NCBI GenBank assembly: GCA_019843655.1
Contig: JACDQD010000008.1
Span: 10,884,442 to 10,948,441, forward strand
Reading direction: 5' to 3'
Source: Lethocerus indicus
Lineage: Eukaryota > Arthropoda > Insecta > Hemiptera > Belostomatidae
DNA length: 64,000 bases
Position 1 is the stretch's first letter. Each line of letters opens with the position of its first letter. The position numbers and the translations under genes were made by a program. Below, one piece after another: positions 36,450 to 48,905 of this stretch. The notes under the pieces are model-generated. The model searched no databases. It worked only from the letters and a program-made list of their open reading frames with translations, and was not told the origin of the DNA.

Positions 36450-38129
36450 CAGGTTCTGTTTACATTATATATAATGTTTATTATAAGTATTAATTATTAA
36501 ATAAACATCGATCGATTCAATCAAAATTAATTCATCGATCAGTTCCAATAGTAAAGATTAAAAAGTTGGGCAACGATTGTTTTGCCGTTTCCAGTTTTAT
36601 ACATTTTCTGATACCTTGCACGTATTCACTGATCATCGGACAACATATTTTTGTTTTCATCGAATCTTCTCCGAAACAGTAACGGAAGGCAAAGCATAAT
36701 TAATTGAATGATTAAACGTACAATGGAATACGTAACTTCGCCCTCATCTTCGGATGCGGTAGCAGAAGTTGTCGCAATACGTCTGCAATCCTTCCAACGG
36801 AAGGACGTTTATTTATTTATAAGGGAGTTCTGAGCCGTCCCTTTTGGACAGACGGGAAAGGCGGCCTTTGTCGGGGCCCTCCCTTTCACACATTATATGA
36901 GATTTCCCCTGTTTTCGGCGAAATGATTACCCATTCAACGTGTACCCCTACGTATCACATCAGACCCTTACGTGTTGTTCTTTCACTTTGAACTCGAAGG
37001 TGTTCATTTTATTTATTTCCAACAGACAATACGTTAGAATCTACCTTAAATAAAACAAATCATTTCTGACATTTAAATGGATTCTGAGTGATTTTTTCAT
37101 AGCTAACATATAATAAAATAAATGAAAATATGAATAATTTCTAAATGACAATAAATGAATTAATAATAAAATTTTTTTTCCTGTTCCCTTAATCTTTAGA
37201 ATCTAAAAGTATCCAATTCTACTATATTTATGAGAATTTCATTATCCAAATAGTTATTTCATTTTGAGAACATTTTTGAATAAAACACAAATTCTAAAAA
37301 TAAGTGCCAACCAGGCATGCATAAATTAAAAATTTTTTTGAACCTGAACTAGGTTTATTATCGGAACTTTCAGACTAAATCGATATGGCCGAAACTGGTT
37401 TAATGTGGTTTCGGAAGTTCGAATAATTCAAACCTAGGCTTGGTTTTCTTCGTTCGATGCAACGTAGTCGCGATTGGCTATTGGAGTATAATAGGTACGG
37501 GGGGGTTGAATCGGGTTTTTGTTTTTGGAATTCAACACGACTCGACGTTGTAATTTTGACAACATTACCAGGAAATCAAACTTAATTACTTCGTCTTATG
37601 ATACAACACAGTGAGATAACTGAATCTGAGTTAATACCCAATTGAGGAAATTTCAGTTGGGATTTTCGAAACAAATTTACGAAAGCGGAGTTTTCCAAGG
37701 TAATTAGTTTAGATTTGCCGTTGGGGGCCAGATAACAGTATGCCAATAACAGTCTCCAATATTTACACCAAACTTAAATCTATAAATTTTAAAGGAATTA
37801 CTCGTATAGGGGGATAAGTAATATAAAATATTGGGGGACGTTGAATAGAATTCGTTCAATCCTCACGACTCGGATGGTGAAATTTTGCTCCGCTGATTCC
37901 CTGAATTGGACCGGAGGATTCGGGGAGAATTCAATTTAAAAATTAATTTTCGGGACCTCCGTAGCCGGACACGAAGTCGACTTCAGATGAGGGCCGGCTT
38001 CCAATTCGGGGCGTTGATTCGAGGCAGGGGGCCCTAAAATTGCGGCATAATTAATCAAGACCGCAGAGCATGAGGCCCTGTCCACTCTCCCCGACAGCAT
38101 AATAGAAATTCTGTTTCCTTTATGACGGG

Positions 38130-38143
38130 CTCTCTCTCTCTCT
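38130..38143. repeat. Short (CT)n run
   Basis: CTCTCTCTCTCTCT run of 14 bp, directly visible. Confidence 0.8.
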
Positions 38144-38392
38144 GTGACATGTTCGCTCCCCTCGTAAATCTAATTCAGTAAACTGAAGCCGGTAGCTGTA
38201 CCATGTCAGAACGTATTTCAAAATGGACACTATTTATTTATTAGAGCTATAATATGCAATGGAAATTTATACTGTTTAGGGTAATAGTTTGTGTAACAGT
38301 ACATTCGGTAAATTAATTTAAAAAGTAATTCTTAGAGTTCTACCGGCCTGTTCTTAATTTAAAATATTCTTTTTACGTGTACATAGGCGTGA

Positions 38393-38435
38393 TATTACTG
38401 GCGGAATGCTACTGAGAACGGTCAAAACCAGAAAA
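38393..38435 (+). mobile_element. Very degenerate PLE ribozyme-region fragment
   Basis: CTGGCGGAATGCTACTGAGA followed by ACGGTCAAAACCAG resembles the better copy at 44470 (CTGACGGAATGTTACTGACG ... CAAAACCGGTCTAG) across about 40 bp, including upstream bases not in the full element at 4110-6719. Short and diverged, so tentative. Confidence 0.4.
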
Positions 38436-40754
38436 CTCTTTTTCGTTAAGTCCGACCTAGCTCTCATGAGACCTACTTTTAATCTTGTACTGGTCTCAAT
38501 TCGGAGAATCAATAAAATTAATGTTCGGACGTGCTGTGCGTTAGCGGTGAATATTTTCGTTCAATAACGCGTTAACTTTATAATGCCTGGGCGTACTCAG
38601 GATTGAACTATTCGGGATGATATAACGTTGAAATTTTATCACGGGATGATGAGGGTATTAGAGATCCGTGAGATAAGATTGCCCGAGTGCCGGCCTCAAG
38701 TTGTGGGCATCGGAGTAAGTTTATCGGTCGGCTTCAGAATGTGGGAGGGGCCCATTGGGCGGTAAAATGTAGCCGGCCTTCCATAAAACGCGAATCGGTT
38801 TTCAGCTCCGGCTCTGAAACTTACGAGGGCGCCGGGGCATGCTGAACGGTCGAACGGGCAAATGGGACGGCCCACCCATTGTGTCATTTAATTTCCAAAA
38901 TATTTTGGCGGGATAAACTAGTGTTGATCTATTTCAACAGACTTCAAATTCGCCCCAGCGATTCAAATAATAATTTACCGCCCCCGTTTAACGTCCTGCC
39001 GGTGTGATCAACAATCTGGACCGTGGGTGTGTTTGATTAAGCTCATCATGCGGTAAGGACCGACAAATATAACTCGGTAGAGGCACGGGCCCCTACGAGA
39101 ATCAACATTTACTCAACGCCAGAGTAACATTGCAATCCTAATTGGTTAGGTTATAAAACTATCGGCCACGTCGTCAGCTCGATCTGGGTCAGTAGTAAAA
39201 TATAGTTCACGATAATATTGAAGACCGCGGCATATTGATAACGCAACTGTTTCGAAAAGAGAATATTCAACGAGTTTTATTTATCCTCAGTTTTACTGTG
39301 TAATGGAACATGAAAATATCCACAAATGAACAGTTTACATTGCAGGGATTATTCTCCTTCAGTGACTGAAATTCGGTGAAGGAGAATACTCAAAGGAATA
39401 TCTCAGAAAGTTCCGCAAATAACGCGGACAGTGCCGCCAGCTCAAAGGGGAAACTGAATTCAAACTCAGTGTAAATCGTGTGACTTCTTCAGTGACCTCT
39501 CAAAGTAATATCTGAACTCGGCTAATATTTAAAAGAGGAAAGCCTATAATTCCGCATCTACGATATTGTTCTGGATTCTTCCTCGCGGTCCGTTCTTCCC
39601 GTAATTGCTTCCGTTTGTCAATCGGAAATTACGGCTGAAATTCAAAGCTCTCGTTCCAAAGTTCATATAATTATTTGAAACGACAAATGAACCGACTTTT
39701 CCTCGGACAACCTCCACCTCCGAGAATCTAATTCAGTTCCATCTTCCCTTAAAGCAGGTTTTCTCCCTCTCGTAAATTGGACACGGTATGAATTATACAC
39801 TTGGCCCCGGCCCAATGGGACCGCGACCAAATCCCACTTTGTATGATAAATAGTGAACTTTCCCAATATGGGGATATTATCACCGGCGCTAGACGGACTG
39901 GTAAAATAGTTGATACCGCAGGGACTTTATAATTCCGAATGGGAAGGGGAAATATGAAAGTATAAAATATTACGAGCTTATCTAAGTTTCGCCGTATCGT
40001 ACCGAATGCGTGAAATATTTTTGCAGCGTGAAATTAATAATATAGTATTATCTTAAAATATTCGTTTATGTTAGAAGCGGTAACTATTTTAAGTAACGAG
40101 TTGTATTACGTAAGTAAATGTCGTCGTCGGTCATTTATGCTTAACCATACACTGTCTCCTTAATGATACTCAATTCCCTCTATTTCAGAACTGCAGGTAT
40201 GGAACACTGATCGGTAATAAATAATTCTCTCAATAATAACCATTGCAGTTGTATTGTTGACAAGAAATACACTGGGAATAAAATGGGTTTCATATATATG
40301 TAATAACTTTGATCTCGTTGGTTCCCCTCGGTACTCCGAGCATTACGTTATTTCTCTTCACATTTTAATGAAGGTAGGAGGTTATAGAGCACTGATGTTG
40401 GTATTAACTGTATAATTTCTGGAATAGGGGGATCCGATACGACCCGCAATTATACCCGCTGTCAGACCCTGACTTCGGGATAATAACGGCCATCGGTTCT
40501 CAGGCTCGAAAGCCGAAACGACGCGTAGGTTCAACCGGACAGAAGGCCGGTCGGACAATAGCCTTTCGTGGTCAGCCTCCCGGAAATTAATTCGGTTTCG
40601 AGGGCGGGAGTTCAATTTAAGGGCAGCAATTTCACGGTTCCGCCTCCGGGACGGACTTTTTCTCTGAAAAACGCTCCGGAATAAATTTTCGGGGAGGAGT
40701 AACGACAAATAAAAGGTCCACGGGCAGTAGCACTAGGCTTAGGAGAATTCGGCA

Positions 40755-40816
40755 GTGTCCCTCCCAAAGCAATTTTTCTTCCGGACCGAAGGCCGGAGTC
40801 GGAAAGGAAGGGACAC
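40755..40816. repeat. Dyad with 8-bp arms in a GC-rich islet
   Basis: GTGTCCCT (40755-40762) and AGGGACAC (40809-40816) are perfect inverted repeats. Between them TCCGG...CCGGA forms a second, inner inverted repeat. Could be a hairpin or chance; no function assigned. Confidence 0.4.
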
Positions 40817-43150
40817 GAAAAAAAAAAATATGCTGCCGATTGACCGGCGATGGCCGCCTTTAGGGATACCGCCCACTTTCTCAAACGTTCGGGCGGAAAG
40901 AAAGATTGATGAAATGAGCCCGGCCGAAATGTCCCGAATGTTTATCAAAAGACGCGGCGATCCATGTTCGAATCTCTGTGGTAAACCGATTTTTCATTCA
41001 ATTCTTTATTTTTATTCATCTCACGAGTTTATTAAAGTCCTCAGTTCTACTTCTACACATCTCTAGTCACGATGAATTACTTCTATCCTCAGAGTCGAGA
41101 TGAAAATTAGTAAATCCAGTCCTAAAACAAAATACACGCCTTGTAAGTAATGATCCATACCCCCCAAAAGATATATGTATAATAATATAATTAATCGAGC
41201 GTTTCAAAGGATTTCGAAACTTCAATAACTAATCTACCAATCTCACGATCCGATTGCAGAGGGTAAACCGTAGTTCTGACTTCGGCCCAAGTAATTCCAC
41301 TAACGGCGGTTCGATTGAGCTCTCTGTCGTGAGATAACCCGGGGCACTGATTTCGAATAAACCCGAATGTAGGCGTTGTAATAAGAGTGACGACGGGGAA
41401 GCCTAGAAAAGTTTGTTGTGTCGGGGAGGCAGAGCGGAAGCACATTTTTGCCTAATTCATCTCGCCTAGTATGTAAGGTGTACTGTCGTTCGAATTATTT
41501 TGAACACAAATTTTCACGTTCACAATTTTTATGATTTATTTTTTTCTCATACTTTTTTCTGCGTGATGCTATAGTTCAGCTGGCGAATTCGAATTCGCTT
41601 CTGTCTTAAGCGTTCATTATTGCGACTGAATCGGGAAGCGTTCACGGGTATGAATAATTAACAAGGACAGGCTGGTTTCGACGACACTGGCAGACCTACG
41701 CGAGTCCACTCGTGTTTCAAACGCCCCCTAGCGCATTCAACAACTTCCCAAGTTTCTAGTTCTGAGATATTTCAAATTTCCCCATTTCTGAATCAGTCCC
41801 AGTAGCGGACGACCCTGTTTAAGGCCCTATTTAAAGATTACGACGATTTAATTTACCCCTTAGTTCCCTTTGAGTGTCCCAGAGAACTAGCTTAGAGATT
41901 GGAGGGGACCTTAGATAATATGGCCCTCAAAGGATTACTCTTGCTTTCTTAATCCTACAGGCCCACTCTCTGCTCATAATTGGGTTAATTATTCCGTTAG
42001 AGCTTAATTTGGCGCACAAAATATATTTCCTCTCACTCTAAACGGACAAACTACACCTTCCCCTTTAATCAGTTCTGTCAATGCCTGAACACATTTCGAA
42101 CTGGAAATTCAATTTAAATTTGAACAATACAATACTGCATAACGGAAATATTGTCATTTATGACCTAATTTATTTCCATTACAACGCTTATGGATGAAAA
42201 GCCAGAAAAATCTAAAACAACCTTTTACCGTAACGATATTTTACATACATCCTAATTATTGCTTTATGCAAACTTTAGTTTGTCACCTAGAATAGGGATA
42301 ACCGTATTGGAAAGAACTGTAATGTTTTAAAAATTTAAGGCATACGCAACTTCGTATTTTGTCCATTCATCACCGAAATGTCTGTCATTGTGAGCTACAA
42401 AAAAATTGTACTAAAAGGGAGAACGCGTTTTAATAAAGCAAATTACTTTTTCCAAGCCAAGAGAGGCAAAGTGAGGTTTAAAAATTTCAGTGGCAAGACA
42501 AAATATTAACAATAGACATCAACGGCGGTTCGCTGACAGAGCTCCCTTCCCCTTCGGCTTAAGGCCGGCCGGCATTTTCCCAGGTCGCTTATAGTTTTCA
42601 TTACGTTAATTAACGCTGACGCTATTCAAAGCGAAAATAGACGTAAAAAATTCATTTTAAAAATGTCTTACCGCGGTAGCCTATAATTAGATTGTCAGCC
42701 AGTTATAAATAGCATAAAATGCCGATCATTCATCCCAATGCACTGTTGCCAGAAATGGGAGAGATTCGTGCCAGCAAAACAATATATTCACTGAAGCATA
42801 GCAAAAAAGCTTTCTTTACCTATTTTTTAAAGAAAAATGTATTTTGAATGTGGACAGTAGTCAATGTAATTATGCAAAAAGTATGATCTGTTACAAACGC
42901 AGATAATTAGCCGTCGGACAAACAATCAGCTAGAAATAATTAATAATACTTATTGAGCGTTTAATTAAATTCTTTTGATTTTAAACCGGGTAACCTTTCC
43001 GGATTTGTTACTCCATTAATCCTCCCTCACTCTCTGTGTATTATTTTCGGGGTATTTTTCTATATCGCCTGTTTGTGTTTCTTATTTTATTTCGATAAAT
43101 TCGTATCGTACTCATTCCGGAAAATAATCTAATAAAATAATTGGACAATG

Positions 43151-43171
43151 TATAGTTTACCGTAAACTATA
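43151..43171. repeat. Near-perfect 21-bp palindrome
   Basis: TATAGTTTAC and GTAAACTATA are 10-bp arms around a single C. The site is isolated, with no flanking gene. It could be a protein-binding dyad or chance. Confidence 0.55.
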
Positions 43172-44469
43172 TTACCATAATCTTTTGTACAAGGCGTATG
43201 TATTCGTTCAAGCATTAAAATAAATACGTTTATGGAGTATTATAAATGGACAGCTACAAAACATTTTGAACATTTCACTTAATTTATCGCGTCTGTTTAT
43301 TTATTCTCGCAATTTATTTTCTTCAATAATTATTAATTTCACAAGCATTTTCAAAGAATTTTCTTCTACGTCTTGATCAATTCTTGGACAGTCCCACAAC
43401 GCAGTGTGGTATTGGACTTTTATTCGCGGGTAATAAGGTCGCAAAACGTAGAGGTATTTCGTACCGAGAATTTAATATGGACCTCTTACAAATAAAATTC
43501 ATTCTTCCGCCCCAAAACGTGTACACTTGAGGCATTGTAGTAAACTCCTTTATTCGAAAGAGGAGGTATTACTACTTTTATTTTAGAAGGTGTCCCCGTT
43601 CTTTGAGGAAGGTTCCGGAAAAGATTTACAGCTCCGGGGCCAATAACCCGAGTTTGGGCTAGGCGCACAACCCTACTGCAATCACACTAATTCACCTTCG
43701 AATATTAGTCCATATTGTAAATTAATTAGCACATTAATACCTCCCCCCTCTTTCAGTGCATTTACACGACCCATTCATTATTGGTTCCTGCGGTAGCGGA
43801 ATAACCATTGTTAATATTAACATTAAATAGAACGAGCACAATACCGCTGTGTGAAACTATTCAGGTGTTGATACTAACTCTTCAATGGGCATTGTTATAT
43901 CAATTACCACTATATTGGAATCGATGGAACAATCAACAAAAATGGACTCCATACTGACCAAATTTAGATACTGAATTGGTGGTAAATGTAATACATATAT
44001 TAATAAGAATTTAATGATTTCTGCGTTGGCCTAATAGTTGAACTGAATCGGGACAACTAACGCGAGATAATCGAGTTCCCGAAGGGGCATTTTAAGAACG
44101 TTCGAACTAGCACAGCGTTTCTTTATGCACAGTAAGAGGATGGCGAAGATTGAAATGTCTTCCAACCTCTCTAGATTTAACTTTTAAACTTTTAACTTTT
44201 AGATCGGACCAAAATTACGGTCATTCCTCAAATGACAACCTAAAGATAGTGCCTAGTAATGATGGAATTGAATACCAAAAAGTTTCTTCAGTTATTTCAA
44301 CTCTACTGGCAATCAATTCGAACTCATAAATTGGACTGAATCAAAGATCAGGCTGTTCGCGGTCCAATATTTCAATCTTGGACGACAAGAAACATCCAGC
44401 AGTAGGCATCATATATAGAATATGCTAGAAATGTTTCAATTTCTCATATCAATTCAGATACTCTAATTT

Positions 44470-44545
44470 ACTGACGGAATGTTACTGACGAAGGTGGGTA
44501 GCCAAAACCGGTCTAGCATAGATCCAAGTCAACGAGGAAAGGAAG
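44470..44545 (+). mobile_element. PLE ribozyme-region / pseudo-LTR fragment
   Basis: GTTACTGACGAAGG then CAAAACCGGTCTAGCATAGA and CAACGAGGAAAGG follow the order of the PLE 3' region (CTACTGAAGATGG ... GAAACCGGTCTAGCAAAAGA ... CAGCGAGAGGAG). The core CTGACGA fits CUGANGA and stem I (GTTA/TAGC) can still pair with one wobble, but the GAAA box has lost its G, so activity is unlikely. Confidence 0.65.
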
Positions 44546-46547
44546 AGGAATTGTTCAAATGACGCTCACGAGATATAGATTGATGAATCACCCATTCGAA
44601 GAGGTATAAATAATCGACAGTTTATGAAATGAGCCCCAGGCAAGGAGATTATAGCCTACAGTATTCACTTTAAGGGCGTGGGACGGGGGTTTGTTAATTA
44701 CGAGTATACTATTAGGGATGTCCAAATTAACTAACAGCAATATCCGTAGGTAGTATGTAATGTATAATTTAATTATATTTGACTTTGTCCAGTATCTGAG
44801 GCCGGGCCACGCCCAGGGTCCATAGTAAATCAGACACAAAGGGAGCTAATCAAATAGCTTTAGCGACAAGGGTGTCCTTCAAATTGACACGCACCTTTGT
44901 CCAGACGGGAAACCCATTCGGAAGTAAATGGACTGGTCATTTAATCTGTTTAAAATCTGTTCCGCATAATAAAGTTAAACACTCCCGTCAGAGTACACTT
45001 AACCGAAGATAAAAGAAATCATTTAGTCCAACTTCTCGAAGATCGACTTTATTAGTCGGTCCCATCAAATCGGTTAGTCAGCTCAATTAGCATGAATAAA
45101 CATACTTAAAGGGCCTCAACCTGAGACGAGTTTATTTCATTCCAGAAATGGATTATAGGCAGTGATGTTCTTGCATAATTAGGGTAATAAGTCTGGGATT
45201 AGGAAGAATTTAATGAAATTCGAACGACGCTAGCGGCATAACCTAACATAAATAAATAGTTTTTCATATTATTAGTATTTATTATTTTCACTAGACTGAT
45301 GGTAAACTCTTTTCATATTTGAGCATATTAGGTGTAATTTTATCAGTCTATATCTCTGGGAAGCGTAAGAAACAGACTTGTGATTTTCATCATTTCAGTA
45401 TATGGGATTATTAAGCGGATTATATTAAATGCAATCTATTTTACAATTCTCTTGCTGATCACCAATGTTTCATTACTAGCTTTCTTTCGTTTCATCTAAA
45501 AACTCATCAACTTTAAATTCGAGAAATGTACAAGTAATTCGGATTCAAAAGTAATTAAAATACGACGATGGGAATCGAACCGTCCGCCCGAGCATTATTA
45601 TCAAAAACGTTAATTTCCAATGAATCCAATCATTTCAAACAGAGCAATATTTAAGGGAATGACGAACTGCTTACTATTTCATTAATAAATTATATATTCG
45701 ATTTCTTTCGCATGATTGTGAAAGGGCCAGTTTTTATTGTCGAATATAAAAATCGGAAAAAGTGAAATTAGGTTTCTTTTAATAAGACTCTTTTGAAGAT
45801 TAATTCGTGTGCGTTATTAGTATATATTCTGCCTGCAGAGTGATATACTATATGTTAAGATTCACATGGCGTACATTTAGCATAAATATGAATTCTATTC
45901 ATAGATCGTTACTACTACTGCCCAAGTAGTACTGCAAGTCTATTCGACTTGCTACTGTTATTTTGTCGTCTGCCCACGCCCGTTCTTTTTTACAACGCCG
46001 AATAAAAGCCGCCCAGGGCAAGAGAAGAGGAACGAGTGCGTAAATATAGTGGGCCTTGGTTTATTCTCTCGGTTTACTGCCGACCTCCGGCTTACACCCT
46101 TCAGGGGCCGTCCCCCGGTATTTGAGACAGTCGTTCGGTCCCGTATCGGTCTACGTTTAGAAAACTTCCTGTAACATACAGAACAAAATTTTTGTCACGA
46201 CATCGGAAACCTCCACCGGACTGATTGTTTTAACTGGGCTCTCGAGAGAGCCATATTATTGGCTGGCAATTCACGCATCGAACATAATTTTCTGTCCAAT
46301 CTCAATTTAACTACACCCGTAATTGAGGTTTCATTAATCGAAAATAGAGTTATCGTGAAGTACACCGGTGGTTTAGCATATTCATAAGAATTTCATGTCT
46401 GGGCATTACAAAATGGACTGTTTTCGTTTAAGAAACATTCGAATTTGGTGGCGAACAGAGTGAGGTTACGAATCCCGCAGGTGAGACCTGTAAAATGCAT
46501 GTATACGGTGTCTTTAGGCTAAGTTTTTCTTATTAACTATCTAAACT

Positions 46548-46570
46548 GTATATATATATGTGTGTGTGTG
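46548..46570. repeat. (TA)n(TG)n microsatellite
   Basis: Short TATATATA run passing into TGTGTGTG, directly visible. Confidence 0.85.
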
Positions 46571-47384
46571 ATTATGTATACGTGTACATAACAAGTGCTG
46601 GATATAACTAACACTGAGGTGAATATACACACGGAGTTATAAGATTACATTGAGTTCTGAAGGCGCTTGATACTAATTGTGAAACGCGTGTGTTACGCTG
46701 GTATAACGCCGTTTCTACGTCTTCGATAACGTATCGAATATACTACGCACCTCTGGCTCTCGAATATATTTAAGAAATTAAATAAAAATGTTCTCCTTAA
46801 CAGCAGTAAATAAAATGACTTATTGCGTTCTGATCTACAGAAATTTTTAGATTTCCAGAATACAAAACAATCGGTTTAACTTTCAAAGAACATTATTATA
46901 ATGTTACTCCGTTAACACTCCATAAGGTTTTCATTTCTATTTACCTATTTTCTCATTGATTTTTATCTTTTCGTTCCGGGATTAAGAAAATACCAAAGTT
47001 CTATCACTTTCAGCCCCAAATTGTAGCTTCTCATCCTTAATTTGTATAATAATCAGGGAATCACGTTACAGTGTGACAACAAAGAAAATATAGCATTCAT
47101 CGACAGATCAATTTAGGCTTTTACCCTCCAAACTGACAAACGCCATACCTCTTTGAACGTAAAGCTATGCTCGACCAAACCGCCGATGGCGTCGGCCATC
47201 TTGAATTCCGGATTTTCCATCACAAAATTTAAACTGCTTAATGGGACGGGCCTCATAAATTTCAGTATACTCGTCAGAATACTGGACTAACTATTGTCTG
47301 TATTTCACACCAGAACAAATGCTACCCGTCTAAAGGGGCTGTAATAACGCTACCGCTTTTGAATACAAATGACGCCGTGCCCAT

Positions 47385-47505
47385 ATATAATGAGAGTATG
47401 TTCCGTGAAATGGAGGAATTGGAAGGGAGAATTCGGAAGTCACCGGCAATTTGGATCAAGTATAGCATAGTGGTTATTATGGCGAGGTGTTAACTGGTTG
47501 ATATA
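47385..47505 (+). repeat. Possible SINE-like repeat, copy A
   Basis: Shares ordered blocks with 48265-48400: TATGTT...TCCGTGAAATGGA, GAAGGGAGAATTC, ATAGTGGTTATTATGGCG and GTTAAC. Similarity is patchy with indels. Read alone it has no diagnostic feature. Confidence 0.35.
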
Positions 47506-48264
47506 ATATTATATGAAATGTTTGGCATAAAGAAATATCGGTCCGTCACTGGAATATCGAACCGGGGACGAAATTGTTCGAAGCGGCGTCGAACATTTCT
47601 CCTTTAATCCCTCCTAACTTCCTCTCATTATTTTCACCACCTGTATTTGATAGTTGCAGCGTTGCAGCTTCCCATTGATGGGGTTTAGGAACTAACTACC
47701 TAACTGAATTCTAATGAGTATACAGTACTTTATGCAAGCTAACGTTGTAGTTATGTTTATTGTTCACGTATACGCTATGTATTGTACACAAGGCGTATCT
47801 TAGATATCGCATATTCGCCCCAATTACTTTCCATACGGTCGGACAAGTATAGTTAGTTATGATTTTTTTATACGTAGCAGAAATCAGAGGTATGAAAATG
47901 ATGTGTGAAAACAGCGATAGAAACTGAAACGTAGGATTGACCGATGAATAAAAAATTGTTCGGACCGGAGGAAAAAGGCGGAATCTCATTTGGTACTCAA
48001 TCAAAAGATATGGACTGCCCCCATATTACCATACTTGGAAATTTATGAGGAAAAGCTCGTGAGACCTATGAGATTCGATAGTTGTGGCCAATAACCTGGG
48101 ACCAACGAATATTTATGACAGTATCTCGTCCACGAATCTAGAAGAGATCAAATCTATATAAGTAAAGGGATTTGGGACCGTTAAAATATTGATATGCTAA
48201 GACGTATCGGTAAGAACTAATTCACATCTGAATCGCAAATATGGGGCCGTCCCTATCAGTGGCT

Positions 48265-48400
48265 AAATGCCCACATCGTATGTTGATTCCATGAAATGGA
48301 ATAAATGAAGGGTGAATTCCGAGAAGTATTCAGGATAGGGGTCCGGCATACGTTAGTGGTCATGGCGGTACAGCGTTAACGCATCTAACCGGGTCCGAAT
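48265..48400 (+). repeat. Possible SINE-like repeat, copy B with tRNA-like boxes
   Basis: Ordered blocks shared with 47385-47505 include TCCATGAAATGGA, GAAGGGTGAATTC, TTAGTGGTCATGGCGG and CGTTAACGC. TTAGTGGTCATGG followed about 35 bp later by GGGTCCGAATC resembles an RNA polymerase III A box and B box of a tRNA-derived SINE. No poly-A tail or target duplication was identified. Confidence 0.35.
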
Positions 48401-48794
48401 CAACACAGCGGACCGCAAAATTTGCATATAATTACTAACTTGTAATATTGAATCGACTTAATTTATGTTCGGGAGTTTAGAAAATATTTCAGTCTTGTAT
48501 AAAGGGAGAAAGGTTTCCGCTGTTTTGTTATAATTAAGCATCCCCGTAGTTCGGAAAGTTTAATTTTATGGAATTCTTAAAAGTGAAAATGGAAAGGCTT
48601 TTAAAGCCTGGCAATTTTCACTCCTTTTGGGGTCTAAACTGCCGGTCTAACTTTGGTACCTCTTCCACAATGGCTTGCGAGCTATCTCGATGAAACTTTC
48701 AAATACGACTCCCGGATTTGGAACCTGCGGGGGATAACGCGGAATGCGTAAAAGATTTTCCAATAGTTTTAAAGGCCGTAGATTTCGCGTGTTT

Positions 48795-48905
48795 CTGTCT
48801 CCTCTCGATGGTTTGGGCTTTTGCTAGACCGGTTTCAGCTGTTCGCCATCTTCAATAGCGGTGTTAGTCACTTTGGATGCTTTTGGGCATCCTCACTGCC
48901 CAAAA
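48795..48905 (-). mobile_element. PLE fragment around the ribozyme-like motif
   Basis: On the minus strand: GCAGTGAGGATGCCCAAAAG, CATCCAAAGTG, ACTAACACCGCTATTGAAGA, TGGCGAACAGCTGAAACCGG, TCTAGCAAAAG and CGAGAGGAGACAG. This matches 6540-6650 of the PLE closely, except for a missing CTAACAGTG duplication. The hammerhead-like fold keeps stem I (GCTA/TAGC), GAAA and CCGG. The first core base is changed (TTGAAGA). It is the best-preserved partial copy and ends sharply after GAGGAGACAG. Confidence 0.85.

Noticed and set aside
37361..37400. GGCCGAAACTGGTTTA resembling the PLE ribozyme box
   Set aside because: Too short and diverged; no flanking PLE blocks in order.
41660..41700. GGTTTCGACGACACTGGCAG resembling an antisense PLE ribozyme region
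   Set aside because: Only the GAAACC-like core is shared; could be chance.
45561..45600. tRNA T-arm-like sequence GGTTCGATTCCC on the minus strand
   Set aside because: The flanking bases do not form the T stem and no acceptor stem partner is found upstream. Similar B-box-like words at 34305, 40968, 46464 and 47558 fail likewise.
46140..46155. Minus-strand Asp-Arg-Tyr that could be the missing TM3 DRY motif
   Set aside because: The flanking translation (DRYGTERLSQIPGDGP then stop) has no transmembrane character.
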